This document shows, piece by piece, positions 34,119 to 47,426 of a stretch of 64,000 bases of DNA. Source of the DNA: Oscheius tipulae (lineage: Eukaryota > Nematoda > Chromadorea > Rhabditida > Rhabditidae); contig JASJZH010000003.1 in NCBI GenBank assembly GCA_037178975.1, positions 9,238,001 through 9,302,000 on the forward strand. The letters run 5' to 3'. Position 1 is the stretch's first letter. The number at the start of each line of letters is the position of its first letter. The position numbers were made by a program, and so were the translations under genes. The notes under the pieces were generated by a model. It saw only the letters and a program-made list of their open reading frames with translations, searched no databases and had not been told where the DNA came from.

Positions 34119-37100
34119 TCACTTCCCTCCGAGGAAACAACTACGACGCATTCTTTTGCGCATCGGTCCGGGGCTGCTTTTCATCTCTTCGTCGTAGTCT
34201 GTGGCCGGAGAGGCCAGCACAGCTTCCAGGAGCTCGTTTGCGAGGTCGTGGCGATCCTGAAAATTCAGTTTTTTCGTGAGAGAAATGGATGACAGGAACA
34301 ACTGGATTGCTGCCATCAAAAACCATAGGGCGAACTCCTCTTCTTCTTCAAAGGATCTCCTATTTTTGGTTTTTCACAATTTGCGCGACGGTCTCCCTCT
34401 CGCCGTTTCTGGGTTTGAAAAAAGATTTTCCCTTGTAGATTTTGTTCGCGTTGCGCGACCACGGCGTCCTAAGAATCGGAGCAAGTTGGGTTCGATCCCC
34501 GTACGTACATTTCCGAGAGAACGGTCAAGCTGGTATAAAGCGATGAACAATTTGAATACGAGTACAGGTCTAACAGTAACATGCTGATTTACGATTCACA
34601 CCTTTAACATTACAGACTTCATATCTTTCGAAGAAGGTCACTTTTTTGACCTCTTGTAATTTCAGAAGTCACGAAATGAAGTATCATAAAGGGGCTTCTG
34701 ACTTGGAACCACCGAAGTTTATTCTTAAGACTGTTAGCTCGTCTTTTAAACTTTTTAGGTGCACGGGGTCAATCACAAAGCTTTCTTTAACAGTAACCTG
34801 GCAAAAGCGGCTTCAAACGGTGATATTTGCATCAAAAACGAAGCCAGTAAAGCGTCTTTTTAGCCTCAAGCATGGACAGAAACCCACCTTTTTCAGATTC
34901 TTCCATTCCGGCGTCTTTATGACATTCTTGTGATTGATCGACAGAAATCGGATGGCCGCATTCTTCAGGTACGTCGCCGAGTAGGTATCGGCGAACATGG
35001 CAATACTGGTGATATTCTTCAGCGTGATGGTTTGTGCGATGATTCTCTCGCAGTGGTCTTTCAACACGAGCACCTCGTACTTTTCCGCTACAAATGGGGA
35101 TTTTATAATCAAAAAATCGCGAGAAATACACGTACCAACAGCTAGGATATCGTCAATGTTGCTCGAGTTGTCGAGTGTGTCTGTACTGCCAGTATACATG
35201 AAGTCGACCATGGCTCGGACCTGAAATTTTGAGGGTGAAATTTACACTGTCAACTAATTATCTTGGGGCCCTTGCCAAGCATTTCCCCCTTCAAGACAGC
35301 CTATTGAAAACGTTTGCCGAATCGAACCCGGGTTGTCTGGTCCGAACTAACGCCTCTTACCACTACAACAGCTTGTTCACTAAAGCTTTCAAGCTCTGTA
35401 AGGTTGTTTCGAGCCCGGAACCCCCAAAATACGCTTGCATATTCTCACTCGACTCGAAAAATTCTACAAAACGGATTTTTACAAAAATAGGGAGGCCTCG
35501 GATGGGATTGTACCGGGTTGTTCGCGACGGTCTTTTGTAAAGAGGCCAAGAACAGCAGAGGGATAGAAAGAGACGTGGGAACAAGTTAAAAAAAAGGTTA
35601 CTAGCACACAAAAAAGCAGGTTTTTCGCGGAGAGGATCCGAACCCGCGACCTTCAGATCACTGGCCCGAGCTTTTAGCCACTAGGCAGGAAGTTGGGATT
35701 TAAAATCCATCTCCAGCTCCATCTTCGTGTATTCAGGTTATTTTTGTCGAAATTTCTGACCATGAAAGAGCTTACCGAGTCATATTTAGCGTCCGTGATA
35801 TCCACTCGGCCATTCTGAGCCTCGAGCATCTGCTCGTTCTCGAACATTGAGCGGAAGACGCGCGAATTCTGCCCGAGAATGCATCGATGGGCCTTGATCG
35901 TCTTGCCGCCAGCCTGGGAATTTGAATTTGGAGTCAATTGGCGGAAAATGAGTGCTTACAATTATCTCGCAATCCGTGAACAGCTCGTTCTCCCACATTG
36001 TGCGATTGTTGTTCCGGACACAGACCTCGAGCATCTCGTCCGTCTCGTCCAGGCCGCAATCCTCTTCCTCGGCCGGCTCGACAGATATTTTGGAGCCTGG
36101 AGGGAAGTATTCGACCTGGAAAATGAGCAATTCCAGAGTTTTCCTGCTCTGATGGTCAAAAAGCAGCTTCTGATCGGCTAATTTTGATGTTACAAGCTTG
36201 TAAACGCGAGCAGCGGCGGAAAATTGAAAATTCCAACGATAATTTAACTCAGACAACCAAACCGGGGTCAATTAGTGTTAGTAGAGACATCTAAATGTCA
36301 AATTTAGGAGGTACTTTAGCCAGAAAACGCTGTAGGATAATTGCAGAGCGATCTGCGGCTTGTTAACTGGTCATTCGATCAAATATCACTGCTAAAACCA
36401 GGCCTAATAGTTACCACAAGCTCCAGTTTGATCAAAAATAGTGCAAATCCGATCCTTGAATTAAAAGCTATACGAGGGAAGAGAAAGACATTTAAGCTAG
36501 AAGGTATGGAGATCGGAAGGGCAAATTTGTTCCTGGGCATTCTTGGCCCGTCAGAAACTCGAAACTTGATCGTTGAGTCGTCCAAATAGTTGCAAGACAG
36601 CCTAATATCAAAAAATAAAGATAATTTTCTGCTCCGCAATGCTTTAGAAGTAACTGGGCGATACGAAGCATGTCAAGAGTCTATTCGGCCAATTCTGACC
36701 GGCAATAATAGAAAAAGGTTTGGAATGAGAGAAAATTGCAGTTCGCGAGCCTCAAAACCCACCTCACAGATGAGAAGCAGCGATCCGTCGGACCTGAGAG
36801 CCCCTGTCATCTTATCCCTCGAGACCTGGAATTTGCCACGGCCCTGCTGATTTGTGAAATCTTTCGTGTCGCGACAGACGCTGATCCTAGCCCCATTTGC
36901 GTCGAGAGCGTAGATTTGGAATTCGGTCATGATGGGATCTTCGCCTCTCTGAGCATGTTTTCCTTGAGAAAAAATGGAGGGGATTACCTGAAGGCCGACT
37001 TGACGCAAGAAAAAGGAGACGTTGTTATTGTCCTCCTCGCGCTTGCCATTCGGGTAGACATGCAACTCCCAGCAGACTGTCGGCGCTTGGGGCACATTGA

Positions 37101-37399
37101 ATTGGCGACTAAAGAGATTTTGGCCGTTTTTGAACAGTTTCATCAGTTTTTCGAACTGAAATTGACAGGTATTACCGTCGAAACAAGGCTATTATGCACC
37201 TGATCTATTTTCCATTCGAGTTTTGTGGACAAGGCGACGACTTTAGTTGCCTGCTTCAAGACAACCTCCAGTTTACGTGGTTGGCTGGGTGAAGAATCGT
37301 CGGAGGCGCCTAAAATGGCATTTATTACGTGGATTATGCGTCAAAAATACCTCTTGGAGGAATGCGACCTCCAAACTGGCGTGCATTGCGTCCTGACAT
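34119..37399 (-). CDS. MATH-BTB protein, MEL-26/SPOP-like CUL3 adaptor (9 exons, 409 aa)
   Basis: Exons 37351-37399, 37200-37309, 36988-37155, 36763-36948, 35960-36115, 35776-35913, 35136-35220, 34888-35087 and 34119-34256. MATH domain (about 35-190: ELHVYPNGKREEDNNNVSF and CEVEYFPPGSKI), then a BTB domain starting TMWENELFTDCEIIAGGK with KAHRCILGQNSRVFRSMF and MVDFMYTGSTD, then a BACK-like helical C-terminus and a basic tail. Proteins of this architecture bind substrates through MATH and cullin-3 through BTB to direct ubiquitylation; C. elegans MEL-26 removes katanin MEI-1 after meiosis. Layout and length (MEL-26 is about 395 aa) fit, but nematodes have many MATH-BTB genes, so orthology is inferred. 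Two tRNA-like fragments lie in intron 6. Confidence 0.9.
34445..34500 (+). repeat. tRNA-derived fragment
   Basis: Intact B-box GGGTTCGATCCCC, degraded 5' half. Lies in the last MATH-BTB intron. Confidence 0.45.
35316..35371 (-). repeat. tRNA-derived fragment
   Basis: Minus strand A-box TAGTGGTAAGAGGCG and B-box GGGTTCGATTC. Lies in MATH-BTB intron 6. Confidence 0.55.
35630..35686 (-). repeat. tRNA-derived fragment, CTAGTGGCTAAAA type
   Basis: Minus strand GCCTAGTGGCTAAAAGC and B-box GGGTTCGGATCC. The same subfamily recurs at 48238-48296 and 49241-49295. Confidence 0.65.
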
Positions 37400-37939
37400 G
37401 ATTTGTTAGTCGTCGGGAATTTACAGATGCTTTTTTTTCGATCTACCCACACAAAAACGACTCCTTAAAGTGAGAAATGGGCGTGGAAAAATGAGAAAAT
37501 AGGAGAGAAAATGACAAAAATCGCGAAGAAATTTTGGCACGAGACAAATAGTATTCTGCAGCTTTTGCGGTCGATTTGAACAGGGCGATTTTTATTTTCT
37601 CGATTTACAAAAATCAGTCGTTTTCGCAATTTGTAACTCCCTCTGACTTTCTCAGGTGTCCAGATGAGTTGACATTAAATGTCCGGTCAAGTATCAGAGG
37701 GAGTTGATTTTATTGCCAATAGTTTTAGCTGATGCCCCGCTGGGGCTCCTGACAGGAAGGTGCACTCCAATCAAGCTACGTTGACAGGAGCAATATTTCC
37801 TCCCAGGCAATCTCCCAAACTGGCTCTGGCTTGACTTGCCACCAATTAGTGTACGCACAAAGTAATTGGCAAAAGTTAACAAATAAAGTTCAGACAGACA
37901 AAGACGCGAGAACAATTTAAAACAGATTTAGAACTAGAC

Positions 37940-38420
37940 CAGCTACAGACGGTAGCTTCGCAGCCCTTTGGCTATGGCTTAGAATTAGTGACAGGCGGCT
38001 GCGCCGCTTTCTTAGCAGCAGTTTTCTCTACAGCTGGCTCGTCCCCTTATTTCCAGACATGAAATGACTTGTCTGCTTTTGGTACTGTTGACAGGTAATT
38101 ATGCGAATACCATGACAGACAGGCGGACGAACACCATTGCGCTTTAGTAAAGAAACCAGCTGCCGGCGGCAGCTTCGCAGCCCTTTGGCCTTTGCTTAGA
38201 ATTGACCACAGGCGGCTGCGCCGCTTCCCTAGTAGCAGTTTCTTCTACAGCTGGCTTGTCTCTTGACATGAAATGACTTGTCAGCTTTTTTGGGTATTAG
38301 TGTTGACATGCAATTGTGCGGACACCATGACAGACGGACGGATAAAGACGTCTTCGACGGCTTTGCCGTTTTTTTGCCATCAGTTTACATTGGCGGCTGC
38401 GCCGCTTCGTAGTTACAGAA
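37940..38420 (-). repeat. GC-palindrome dispersed repeat, tandem copies 2-3
   Basis: Two tandem units of about 200 bp (37940-38140 and 38150-38350) plus a partial third. Each has a GGCGGCTGCGCCGCTT block, a GCTGCCGGCGGCAGC-type palindrome and TGACATGAAATGACTTGTC. Reverse-complement relatives of 9305-9600. Confidence 0.8.
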
Positions 38421-38564
38421 ATCTCCCAGTGGCTTCACTGTGAAAAAAGCCAAGTTCTATAGCGCACCCAAAGTTGACTTGTTAACCAATTTAGGCAATA
38501 ACTGTTTTTGAACAACAAAACTTTTGGACAACTAATTGGCTCGCTTCTGTTTCGTGGCCACGGA

Positions 38565-38612
38565 CAAACAAACAAACAAACAAATAAACAAACAAACAAA
38601 CAGACAAACAAA
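38565..38612 (-). repeat. (TTTG)n microsatellite
   Basis: About eleven near-perfect TTTG units on the minus strand. Confidence 0.9.
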
Positions 38613-38773
38613 GAAACAGAGTCCGCCACAGAAACCATCGCGCTTTAGATAGTAGAGATAGCAGTCGTGGCAATTTTGTGATCGGCTTCGAGCTAGCCGT
38701 GCTCGTCTTCTCCTCGGGATCGATGACATGAATGCTCAGCTGGCCTTCGTGAGTGAATTCGGCCACAGCTGGG

Positions 38774-39032
38774 CAGTTTGTTCTCATTGGATCGGTTCCG
38801 GTCGCTCAGCAGACACTGATCAGTCGACAGAAGATTTCGAACAGTACGTAGCCGGTGGGGAGGACTCGGGAGGCGACCATGCCCGAGACTCGCAGCGAGA
38901 GAAACACATCTTGCATGGCTTCCTCTCCAAAGTAGTAGCCGGCAGCAGAGTCGACGTCGCTGAAGTAGATTGGGATTAGTTACAGAAAATAGTGCCTGAG
39001 AGACTGGGAAAAAGAGGCAGATACAGAGAGAC
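38774..39032. repeat. 259-bp inverted repeat, left arm
   Basis: Exact reverse complement, by eye, of 41599-41857. The arms end abruptly at both sides and enclose golgin-45. Confidence 0.93.
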
Positions 39033-39257
39033 GGACTGAGAGTAGAAAGGCTGAAAAAGAGACAGAGAGCCTGAGAGACAGAGAAACAGGGAGACAGAAA
39101 GACAGTAATACCACCAGTTCTTTCTCGACAAGGGTCCTGCAACGCCCCGCTACCAGCCCTCAAAATCTCATGCGCAGACCAGCCAAAACAAATACATCCA
39201 TTTATGGACTTTGCCACTCTATTAAAGTTTTCCATTATATGTTCAACATTCCAGGCA

Positions 39258-40533
<1,276 letters not shown>

Positions 40534-41059
40534 ATACTGTGAACTCCGAGCTGGAAAATTTAATGAAGGCCATCTGGTTGTGTGCATTCTTTAACTGTGA
40601 TCTGACTTTAGCTGTGATGAATAAACTTTGCTCAGATATCTGGATTCAAGTACATCAAGACTGCTGACAGTCTCTCCGTCTCTATGTCTCTCTGTCTATT
40701 TGACTCCCTGTCTCAGTGTTTCTGTGTCTCTCTGCTTCTCTGTCTTTCTGTCTATCTGTCTAGTATGTCTATCTGTCTCTTACTCTGTGTCTCTCTCCGT
40801 GACAGTCCGCCTGGTCGATTTTGAACAGATTGAACTGTAGGTCTGCTAAGCATCGCTCACTCTTTGTCCATTATCAAATACTCTTCATTTTGTTGTCTTT
40901 CGGATCTTGACAGTAGATCGTCCCACCCCGACTAGAACAATCTCTGATGGTGGTTGGAATTTGTAACTTTCTAACCCTCAAGTTACTTGTCTATCTGCGT
41001 CTAATACCGTCACAAACCAAACTTCTATCTTTCTCTACTCCTTAACCATCATTTTCCAG
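40534..41059. other. spacer after golgin-45
   Basis: Poly(A) signal at 40620-40625 and TCTCTG hexamers (40670-40800). A coding-like bit after an acceptor (about 40637-40672, reading ISGFKYIKTAD) has no supported gene around it. Confidence 0.4.
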
Positions 41060-41857
41060 AGAAACAAGGTCTATCTTGATGACTTGATCTATTTCCTGTG
41101 AGCCGAAGAAATGCATCAATTTGGACGCTGACAATGTCAAGAAGCTCTGTACTCTCTTTCTGCGCAAGGCCTTTCCAAAAGCCCATCCGCTCCAGAGCTA
41201 CCACTACTGCTTCCTTGGGAACTATTCGGGTGGCCAGCAGGGTCTCGAAACGATCTGTCTCCTGTTGCCCTTCGATGTCCGGACAGGGTCATGATCTTGA
41301 GAAGAGCTCTGGAGTGGCGCGATATGAACGAGCTTTACGGACTGAAGGAGTTGCTGATGCATCGATTCGAAAAGCAGAAAGGAGAGGATCTGTGGCAGAG
41401 GATCAATGAGATCTTTGACACGCTCCCGCTGATCGCCATCTACGAGAACGATCTGCTCTGCTGTCATGGTGGATTGGCACCTCATATGGAAGAACTAGCC
41501 AACTTGACTTTGTCTATCAGAGAACTCAAGCCCCGGACACACCGCCCTTTCGCATGATATTTGGTCATCCGAACATGGTCAAGAGGTAAGTCCACTCTGT
41601 CTCTCTGTATCTGCCTCTTTTTCCCAGTCTCTCAGGCACTATTTTCTGTAACTAATCCCAATCTACTTCAGCGACGTCGACTCTGCTGCCGGCTACTACT
41701 TTGGAGAGGAAGCCATGCAAGATGTGTTTCTCTCGCTGCGAGTCTCGGGCATGGTCGCCTCCCGAGTCCTCCCCACCGGCTACGTACTGTTCGAAATCTT
41801 CTGTCGACTGATCAGTGTCTGCTGAGCGACCGGAACCGATCCAATGAGAACAAACTG
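41060..41857 (+). pseudogene. 5' and middle part of a decayed PP1-like phosphatase gene
   Basis: Recognisable PP1/GLC-7-like blocks in order: LDDLIYFL, INLDADNVKKLCTLFL, YCFLGNYSGGQQGLETICLLL, DRVMILRRALEWRDMNELYG, DTLPLIAIYENDLLCCHGGLAPH, FRMIFGHPNMVK, then after an intron YYFGEEAMQDVF and VASRVLPTGYVLFEIF. The GDxHG metal-binding block is deleted, GDYVDRG has become GNYSGGQ and RGNHE has become RALEW, so every metal-ligand motif is lost except the HGG histidine region. At least three frame changes (near 41100, 41278 and 41530) break the reading. It ends without the SAPNY stretch; its 3' part is on the minus strand at 38491-38773. Confidence 0.7.
41599..41857. repeat. 259-bp inverted repeat, right arm
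   Basis: Exact reverse complement of 38774-39032. Covers an intron end (from a TCTCTG tract) and the last exon of the PP1-like relic. Confidence 0.93.
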
Positions 41858-43625
41858 ACGTCTACGACGACCAAGACGAAGAGCGTGGTGTCGGGGGTGA
41901 AAAGTCCAGAAATGTGACAACTTGCGGCTAATCAGAATTTAGACGAGAGGTATGTTCTCTTTGGCTGTTTACGTACCTTAGCATACCGGCACAATTTCTG
42001 CAAGTTCCACATCCAGTGATCTTGTGTCTAAGCCTTTGATGACCATGTGAGTTGCTTTCATTTGAACATCCTCATTCTTGACGTAGTGTTTGCCAACCGG
42101 CAGACGATTCGCGTCAATCCGATTCAGAGAAAGGCAGAGAAAGAGAGGCGAGAAGAGAGAGAGAGAGAGAGAGAGGAGAGGAGAGAGACAGAGGGACAGA
42201 AGGACAGGGCTCAACCCCATGGAAATCAATGCATCTCATAAATACTAATCGCTCACACAGTTCCCTTTCTCTGCTATTCCAACTACGTCTCTGCAGAAAC
42301 AGGAAATTAACCATTTTCAGTAGTTGTAATTCACAGGAAAGAGTCACTTTCAGGAAGGATGTCACGTGGGGGGCCCAGAGAGCACCCAAAAGGCAAACAG
42401 CCTCCTTGGATTTCCTCTCGCAACTTTGCGATCATCGGTGCCGAAATTCAATTAGATGTCCCCTCTCCCTCTCTATTCCCTGCAAGTCGTTTTCATTTGT
42501 TCCAGTCTTCCAACGAACAGGTGACCAGAATTCCAGAAGGTTCCCATTCTCACTCCCCTCTCTTCCCACATCTTTCTGACCCCCTTGCCTTCTCTGCAAG
42601 GACAGAGCCCTAGAATTTCAATGCTATCTCATTCAGGGAGGGGCTTGCCTAATGTGACTGGAAATTAGACGTGGGCAGGATATAGTACGCGCGTGAATTA
42701 GGCATCCATATTGAGAGGCGGCTGAGTTATGGACTGAGAGAGGGCATTCTTATGAATTCTCTGTTCCAGATGGTCACTGCTGTCTCTATCTCTGTCTCAT
42801 TGTCTTTCAGTCTCTCTTCTCTCAGTCCCTCTGTCTTACTCTCTCTGTCTCCCTGTACTTTTGTTCTGTCGAAACTCTGCTTGAAGCCAGTCAGCTGAGA
42901 TTTATTGTCTTCAGTGTTGCTTAGGAAATCGTATGCAAACGTCTGTTCCATTCTTTTCAGGCCTCTAAAATTCCTCATTGGCTAGACTCTCTCCCTGCTT
43001 CCAAACCTGTCCAATGTCTCAGAAGTCGAGTCAGAGAGACTCTCTCACTCCGAGACTGTCCACTATTCCTTGTCTTCCGTCGGCGTCGCACTGTCCCTCT
43101 CCTACCAGGGGTCTTTCACTGTCTCTCATTATTCCTGTTCCCATGTCTGTGTTACTATCACTGTCACCACTATCCCTCACTTGACTAAAACTTTGATTGT
43201 CACTGTGGCTGGGCTTTTAGCTACGGAACTATCTTTTCATTTTCTGTTGACCACTACTCATTCTCTTTTCCAGTCCTTTACCTCATTATGACATAGCGAT
43301 TCGGATTGTGTCCCATACCACAACAGGAAATTGCCTATACCTATGCTTCCCTATCTGGACAGAGAGGCCATCCATTTCTGGCAGACACCCAAGAGGCAAT
43401 GGAGCTTATGATTGGACTACCAGGTGTAAATCCACCTTCCGTCTAATCGTGTGCTCTCGTCGCGTGATTGCCGTATAACATTTGCCTCCAACCCCCTTTC
43501 CGCTCTTGTTAACTGCTCCAACATCTGGTCCTTTTGCAAAAGAGATAGAGACAGAGACAGAGAGACCACGCCCCCTTCTCTTCTTTGACTCCACCTTCAC
43601 TTCTATCCCTTGTCCAGTTACAGAG
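41858..43625. other. intergenic region
   Basis: About 1.8 kb. Holds GA-rich (42120-42200) and TCTCTG (42780-42860, 43540-43565) tracts. Pyrimidine-biased ORFs have no family features. The acceptor GTTACAG ends at 43623, 2 bp before the next gene's ATG. Confidence 0.5.
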
Positions 43626-46600
43626 ATGGCTCAAATGACGCAGATCGAGACTTTGGATCGGGTGGCAGCCGTGGTTATATTTCTTGTAAGTGTTCACGAC
43701 CACGGTACCATAAATTTTGTTTTAGACTTCTCTAATTGGAGTGGTGATCAATGTTTTTATCGCTGTCTACATTAGGAGAATATCGGTGCTTAAGAACAGC
43801 TTTGGGAGGCTGCTACAGTTACAGGTGGGTGGATGAGACAGAGAGACAGATTGACCGAGAGACCGAGCGAAAGAGAAACAGAAAGATGGAGAAACAGAGA
43901 GCAAGAAGACAGAGAAACAGGAAAGAAAGAGACAGAGTCAGTACTGACCTTTGACCTTTTTCAGGCCGTGGGCGATGCCATCTTCGAAGTAGTCTGGTGT
44001 TTCTACTTCGCCCCCACTCTTTTCCTGTAAGTTCCGTCTCTATTTGGAGGTTACTCGCGCGTCAGTCACATTGTCCCCGTAATGGATATTAGATCTAAAT
44101 TATGGACGGTTCTGCTCCAATCCGGGACCTCTCTCCAAGTGGGGGTAGCTAATAGTTCCAACAAAATGAAGAGGGGGATATTCGGCGGGTCTTTTTACCA
44201 AGTGACAAAACCAACTGCCGACTGATCCCCACGGAAAGACCCGCCACTTTTGCAAGTAAGCACTAATCGCAGAGCATCAGTCTTGTTGACAGAATGAGTC
44301 GGTACTGGAGCGAGCTGTCTCTGTCTCTCTGCCCTATTATCTCTTTATCTCAGCGATCAGATACTTTGAACAACGTCCCATTTAGAAATATCACCCTTCT
44401 CCAAGAGTTATGGCTCGCCTCTCGACTAGCCCAGCTCTGTTTGATCTGCTACGACATTTCCATCTACACTCATCTCATTATTTCTTTCAACAGGTCTGTC
44501 TCCCTGTCATCTGTCTAAAAGAATGGTTCAGGTTTATCTGTCTCTACTTTCCGACCAAGTATGCTCGAGTCTTCACAGATCGATTCACCAATATGCTCGT
44601 TGTTGGGATCATTCTGATTTCAACAGGATTCAGCTTTTTCCTTGTCAGCGGTGAGTGACAGTGACAATGACAGGGAGTCAGCAAGAGACAGACACCGCGA
44701 AATTGATCCAGAAGCACTTTGTGTCATCCGAAACGTCTTTTCCAGTCCGTGAGCCATCTAGTATTTCCTGGCGGCTTAAAAGAGCGTGACAAAGAGACCT
44801 CAAATATCTTTCAAAAGGAAGAACTCTGGGGGAGACCCAGAAATAGAAAACATATTTTTTTCTCGCGATCGTAAATCAGTACTGGTAATCTACGGTGCAA
44901 GTATAGACTTCATTTTCGCGGAAACTGCTTATTTTGTTTTGCGTACTGGGCAAAAGATCAGAAGCAGAATTGGTTGGAGGATAACGGGGAACAGGGAACT
45001 GAATATGTGACAGAGACAGGTGAAAAGTAGTAAATGGACGAGGCATAGAGACAGAAGGACTGAGAGATAGAGAGACCGAGGGACAGAGAGACAGGAAGAC
45101 CAAGAGATAAAGAGCAAGGGAGACAGATGGACAGAAGAGCTCCTTCTCTCAGTCTTTATTGTTATCAGTCTGTTCAATCACTTCCAAGAAGCTTGAGAGT
45201 AGTTTTCAAATAACATGATTTGCGGGCGGTGGAGTTAAAGAACGAGCACAGTAGAGGTCTCAGAGTACAGGGGCTCAGAAACAACCGGTCAGAGAGTCAA
45301 GGAGACAGTGAGACATTTTCAGAAGACTGCGTGATGGAATTCTCTGCCCAAATGTGGATGTTGGACTACCGAATCCCACCGTGCGACATACGCTACGTCT
45401 ACTGGGCTGAGTTTTTTCGGGGATTGGTCGTCATCAGTCTCTTTGCCGTCATCAACAGTCTCACCTTCATCAGGATGAACTACATCAATAGGAAAAAGAA
45501 GGACGCCCACAAGAATGAGACAGCGCAGCAGCAGAAGAGAAGGAAAATGGAGAAGGCCTTTGTTCAACAGGTAGGGAGAGAGACAGAGAGACAGAGACGA
45601 TGAGAAGTTTCAGGTCACGATCCAGGGCTTTATCTACGTAGCCGAGCTGATCACTTATTTCGGCATTGCTCCTAATCAATTCCCAATCGAGGATCGTAGT
45701 ACAATCCAGAGCAATCCGAACAGATGGCCCAACTTCATTTTGACAACCTACGCCTGGATTCTTGTTCATACATTAGATGGGTTCGTCAGTTTTAGCTTTG
45801 ACAGACAGGAGAATGAAGTCAGAGCGACAGATACAGCAAGATACAGAGACAAACTGACACGGCGACTAGAGCAAGAGACGCGTACTGATGGTTAGAGCTT
45901 CAGAGACAGAAGTTGACAGAGAGTCTGTGATTGAATGAGGTCAGAGACATGACTAGAAACAAAGTGAACGCCGGTCATCGACTAAAAGATAGGAAGAGTT
46001 GAGAGGCAGAGTGACAGTACCAAATGAGAGCGAAGTACAGTCACAGACAGAGTTACAGTGATAGAGGGAAAATAATTGACAAGGTCAACAATCTTTCAAA
46101 AAGTTTGGACAAAGATGGAGGCAGCGTAGGACAGAAGCTGCCAGACCGGTATTGATCGAGAGGCGGTGACAGTACAACAAACAGTCAGAGACAGTAACAG
46201 TGTGACAGGAGCAGATGAACAAAGACAGATTGACGGAACCGTGAGTCATGCACGGACACCATTTCTATTCCTGTTTCTTTCAAACCATGCCGCTTTGAAA
46301 GATGCTGCTCACTCCTAGTCTCTAGGTCAAAACGCAAGAACTTTCAAAAGAAAATCGAACATTTCAGAGTCGTGACGCTGTGCTTCAACCGCCAATTCCG
46401 TCAGGCCGTGGCTCATCCGTTCCGCTCGAAGGTGAAAGCGACCGTTTCGAACGATCAGGCCTCGCGCTCGCACGTGCTTAGCCATGTGGTCCAGTAGTGG
46501 GGTAAAAACCACATCTACATGCTTCTCTCTCTGCTTCTGTCGCATGCTCAGCACGTTTTTTCCTAGAGTCACAGCCGGTTACAGCCAAATCCGCTGAAAT

Positions 46601-47329
46601 TACCGTTTCGCGCCAATTTGAAATTCAAAAACAATGTTTTGCGCCCGAATCCCAAATGCTCAAATGGAAACCCTGGATGTATTCGAGTTTTCGGATTGAA
46701 GACGGCAAGGCCTTTGATCTGTTCTACAAAGTTTCAGAACAGATCAAAGGCTACAACTCTGCTGGACATCTCAATGCCAAAAAACTACAGTTTGATCTCG
46801 AAATGACCGATTTTCGTCGAGCACCAGGAGATCTGAATTCTAGAATGCTCTGGTAGCGAATCACAATCATTTCTTTGCCTATCTAACCCATTTTCATAGA
46901 TTCTGACTATTTCGAGGATCAAAAAACCGCACACAAAAGTCTCCAAAGTTGACACAAATAGCCCGATTGCTCTTTCACGCGAACTTCAGAACTTATTTTA
47001 CTCAATTTTCGACATTTCCTGCCTTCCAGTAGATTCTCCTACAAAGCCAGTTCAATAAAAATGGTTAAAAATACTCGAAATGTCAGAGAATATCAGAAAC
47101 CTCAAATTTCAGAACAAAAAGCGTTTGAACGCGTGGCAGCAGTATGACACGGTAAGAATTGGCGGCAATTTAGAATGGCTGTAACTTGCTCAAAGCTCTC
47201 TAACCACGAGAAAATAGGGATAGTTTGACGAGATTACAGTTTCAGAACACCCGCAGTTCGGGTGCCACACCTCCTCGTGACACTGCCATCACCGTGAGAG
47301 GAGGCTACGAAGCGGTTCGGAGCCTCTGA
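43626..47329 (+). CDS. chemoreceptor-like 7TM GPCR, serpentine class X (srx) type (10 exons, 349 aa)
   Basis: Exons 43626-43685, 43726-43824, 43965-44026, 44386-44493, 44532-44650, 45323-45570, 45614-45780, 46368-46431, 47113-47151 and 47246-47329. Seen: TM1 (SLIGVVINVFIAVYI), the class-X signature VLKNSFGRLLQLQAVGDA at loop 1/TM2, the TM3 motif LICYDISIYTHLIISFNRF, a conserved extracellular Cys/Trp region (EFSAQMWMLDYRIPPC), TM5, a long basic loop, TM6 and TM7 ending AWILVHTLDGVVTLCFN. Nematode-specific family of sensory-neuron chemoreceptors. The ATG follows a lone acceptor. Two 3' ends are possible: reading through exon 8 stops at a TAG at 46495, or splicing at 46432 adds the two in-phase exons used here. 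Exon 4's acceptor (44385) was chosen because it alone keeps phase. Confidence 0.85.
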
Positions 47330-47426
47330 CCCCCCTCTCTCCTCAAGAAAGAAGACATTTTCCAAGATAAAAATTTATTCAAAATAGCTTGTAATAGAAC
47401 TACACATAATGTACACGATTATCGCG

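Larger units (their letters stand above)
38491..39032 (-). pseudogene. 3' relic of a PP1-like phosphatase gene
   Basis: Minus strand: 39032-38774 is identical to 41599-41857 on the plus strand and carries the PP1-like exon (YYFGEEAMQDVFLSLRVS, then PTGYVLFEIF). Beyond 38774 it continues with NCPAVAEFTHEGQLSIHVI, which resembles the C-terminal strand region of PP1, and a Ser/Thr-rich tail. An in-frame TGA stands near the place where PP1 has its conserved SAPNY stretch. No upstream exons exist on this strand; they are at 41060-41598 on the other strand. Confidence 0.65.
37400..39257. other. intergenic region with repeats and inverted-repeat arm
   Basis: Contains two and a half units of the GC-palindrome repeat (37940-38420), a (TTTG)n tract on the minus strand (38565-38612), the 3' relic of a PP1-like gene (about 38491-39032, minus) and purine hexamers (39000-39105). 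A possible golgin-45 trans-splice acceptor (CATTCCAG) ends at 39254. Confidence 0.6.

Noticed and set aside
37930-38420. CRISPR-like or satellite array
   Set aside because: Only two to three long diverged units with no regular short repeat and spacer pattern; eukaryotic dispersed repeat.
46656-46857. Plus-strand ORF beginning MLKWKPW
   Set aside because: Overlaps a copy of the dispersed hairpin repeat inside the srx-like intron; no splice partner.
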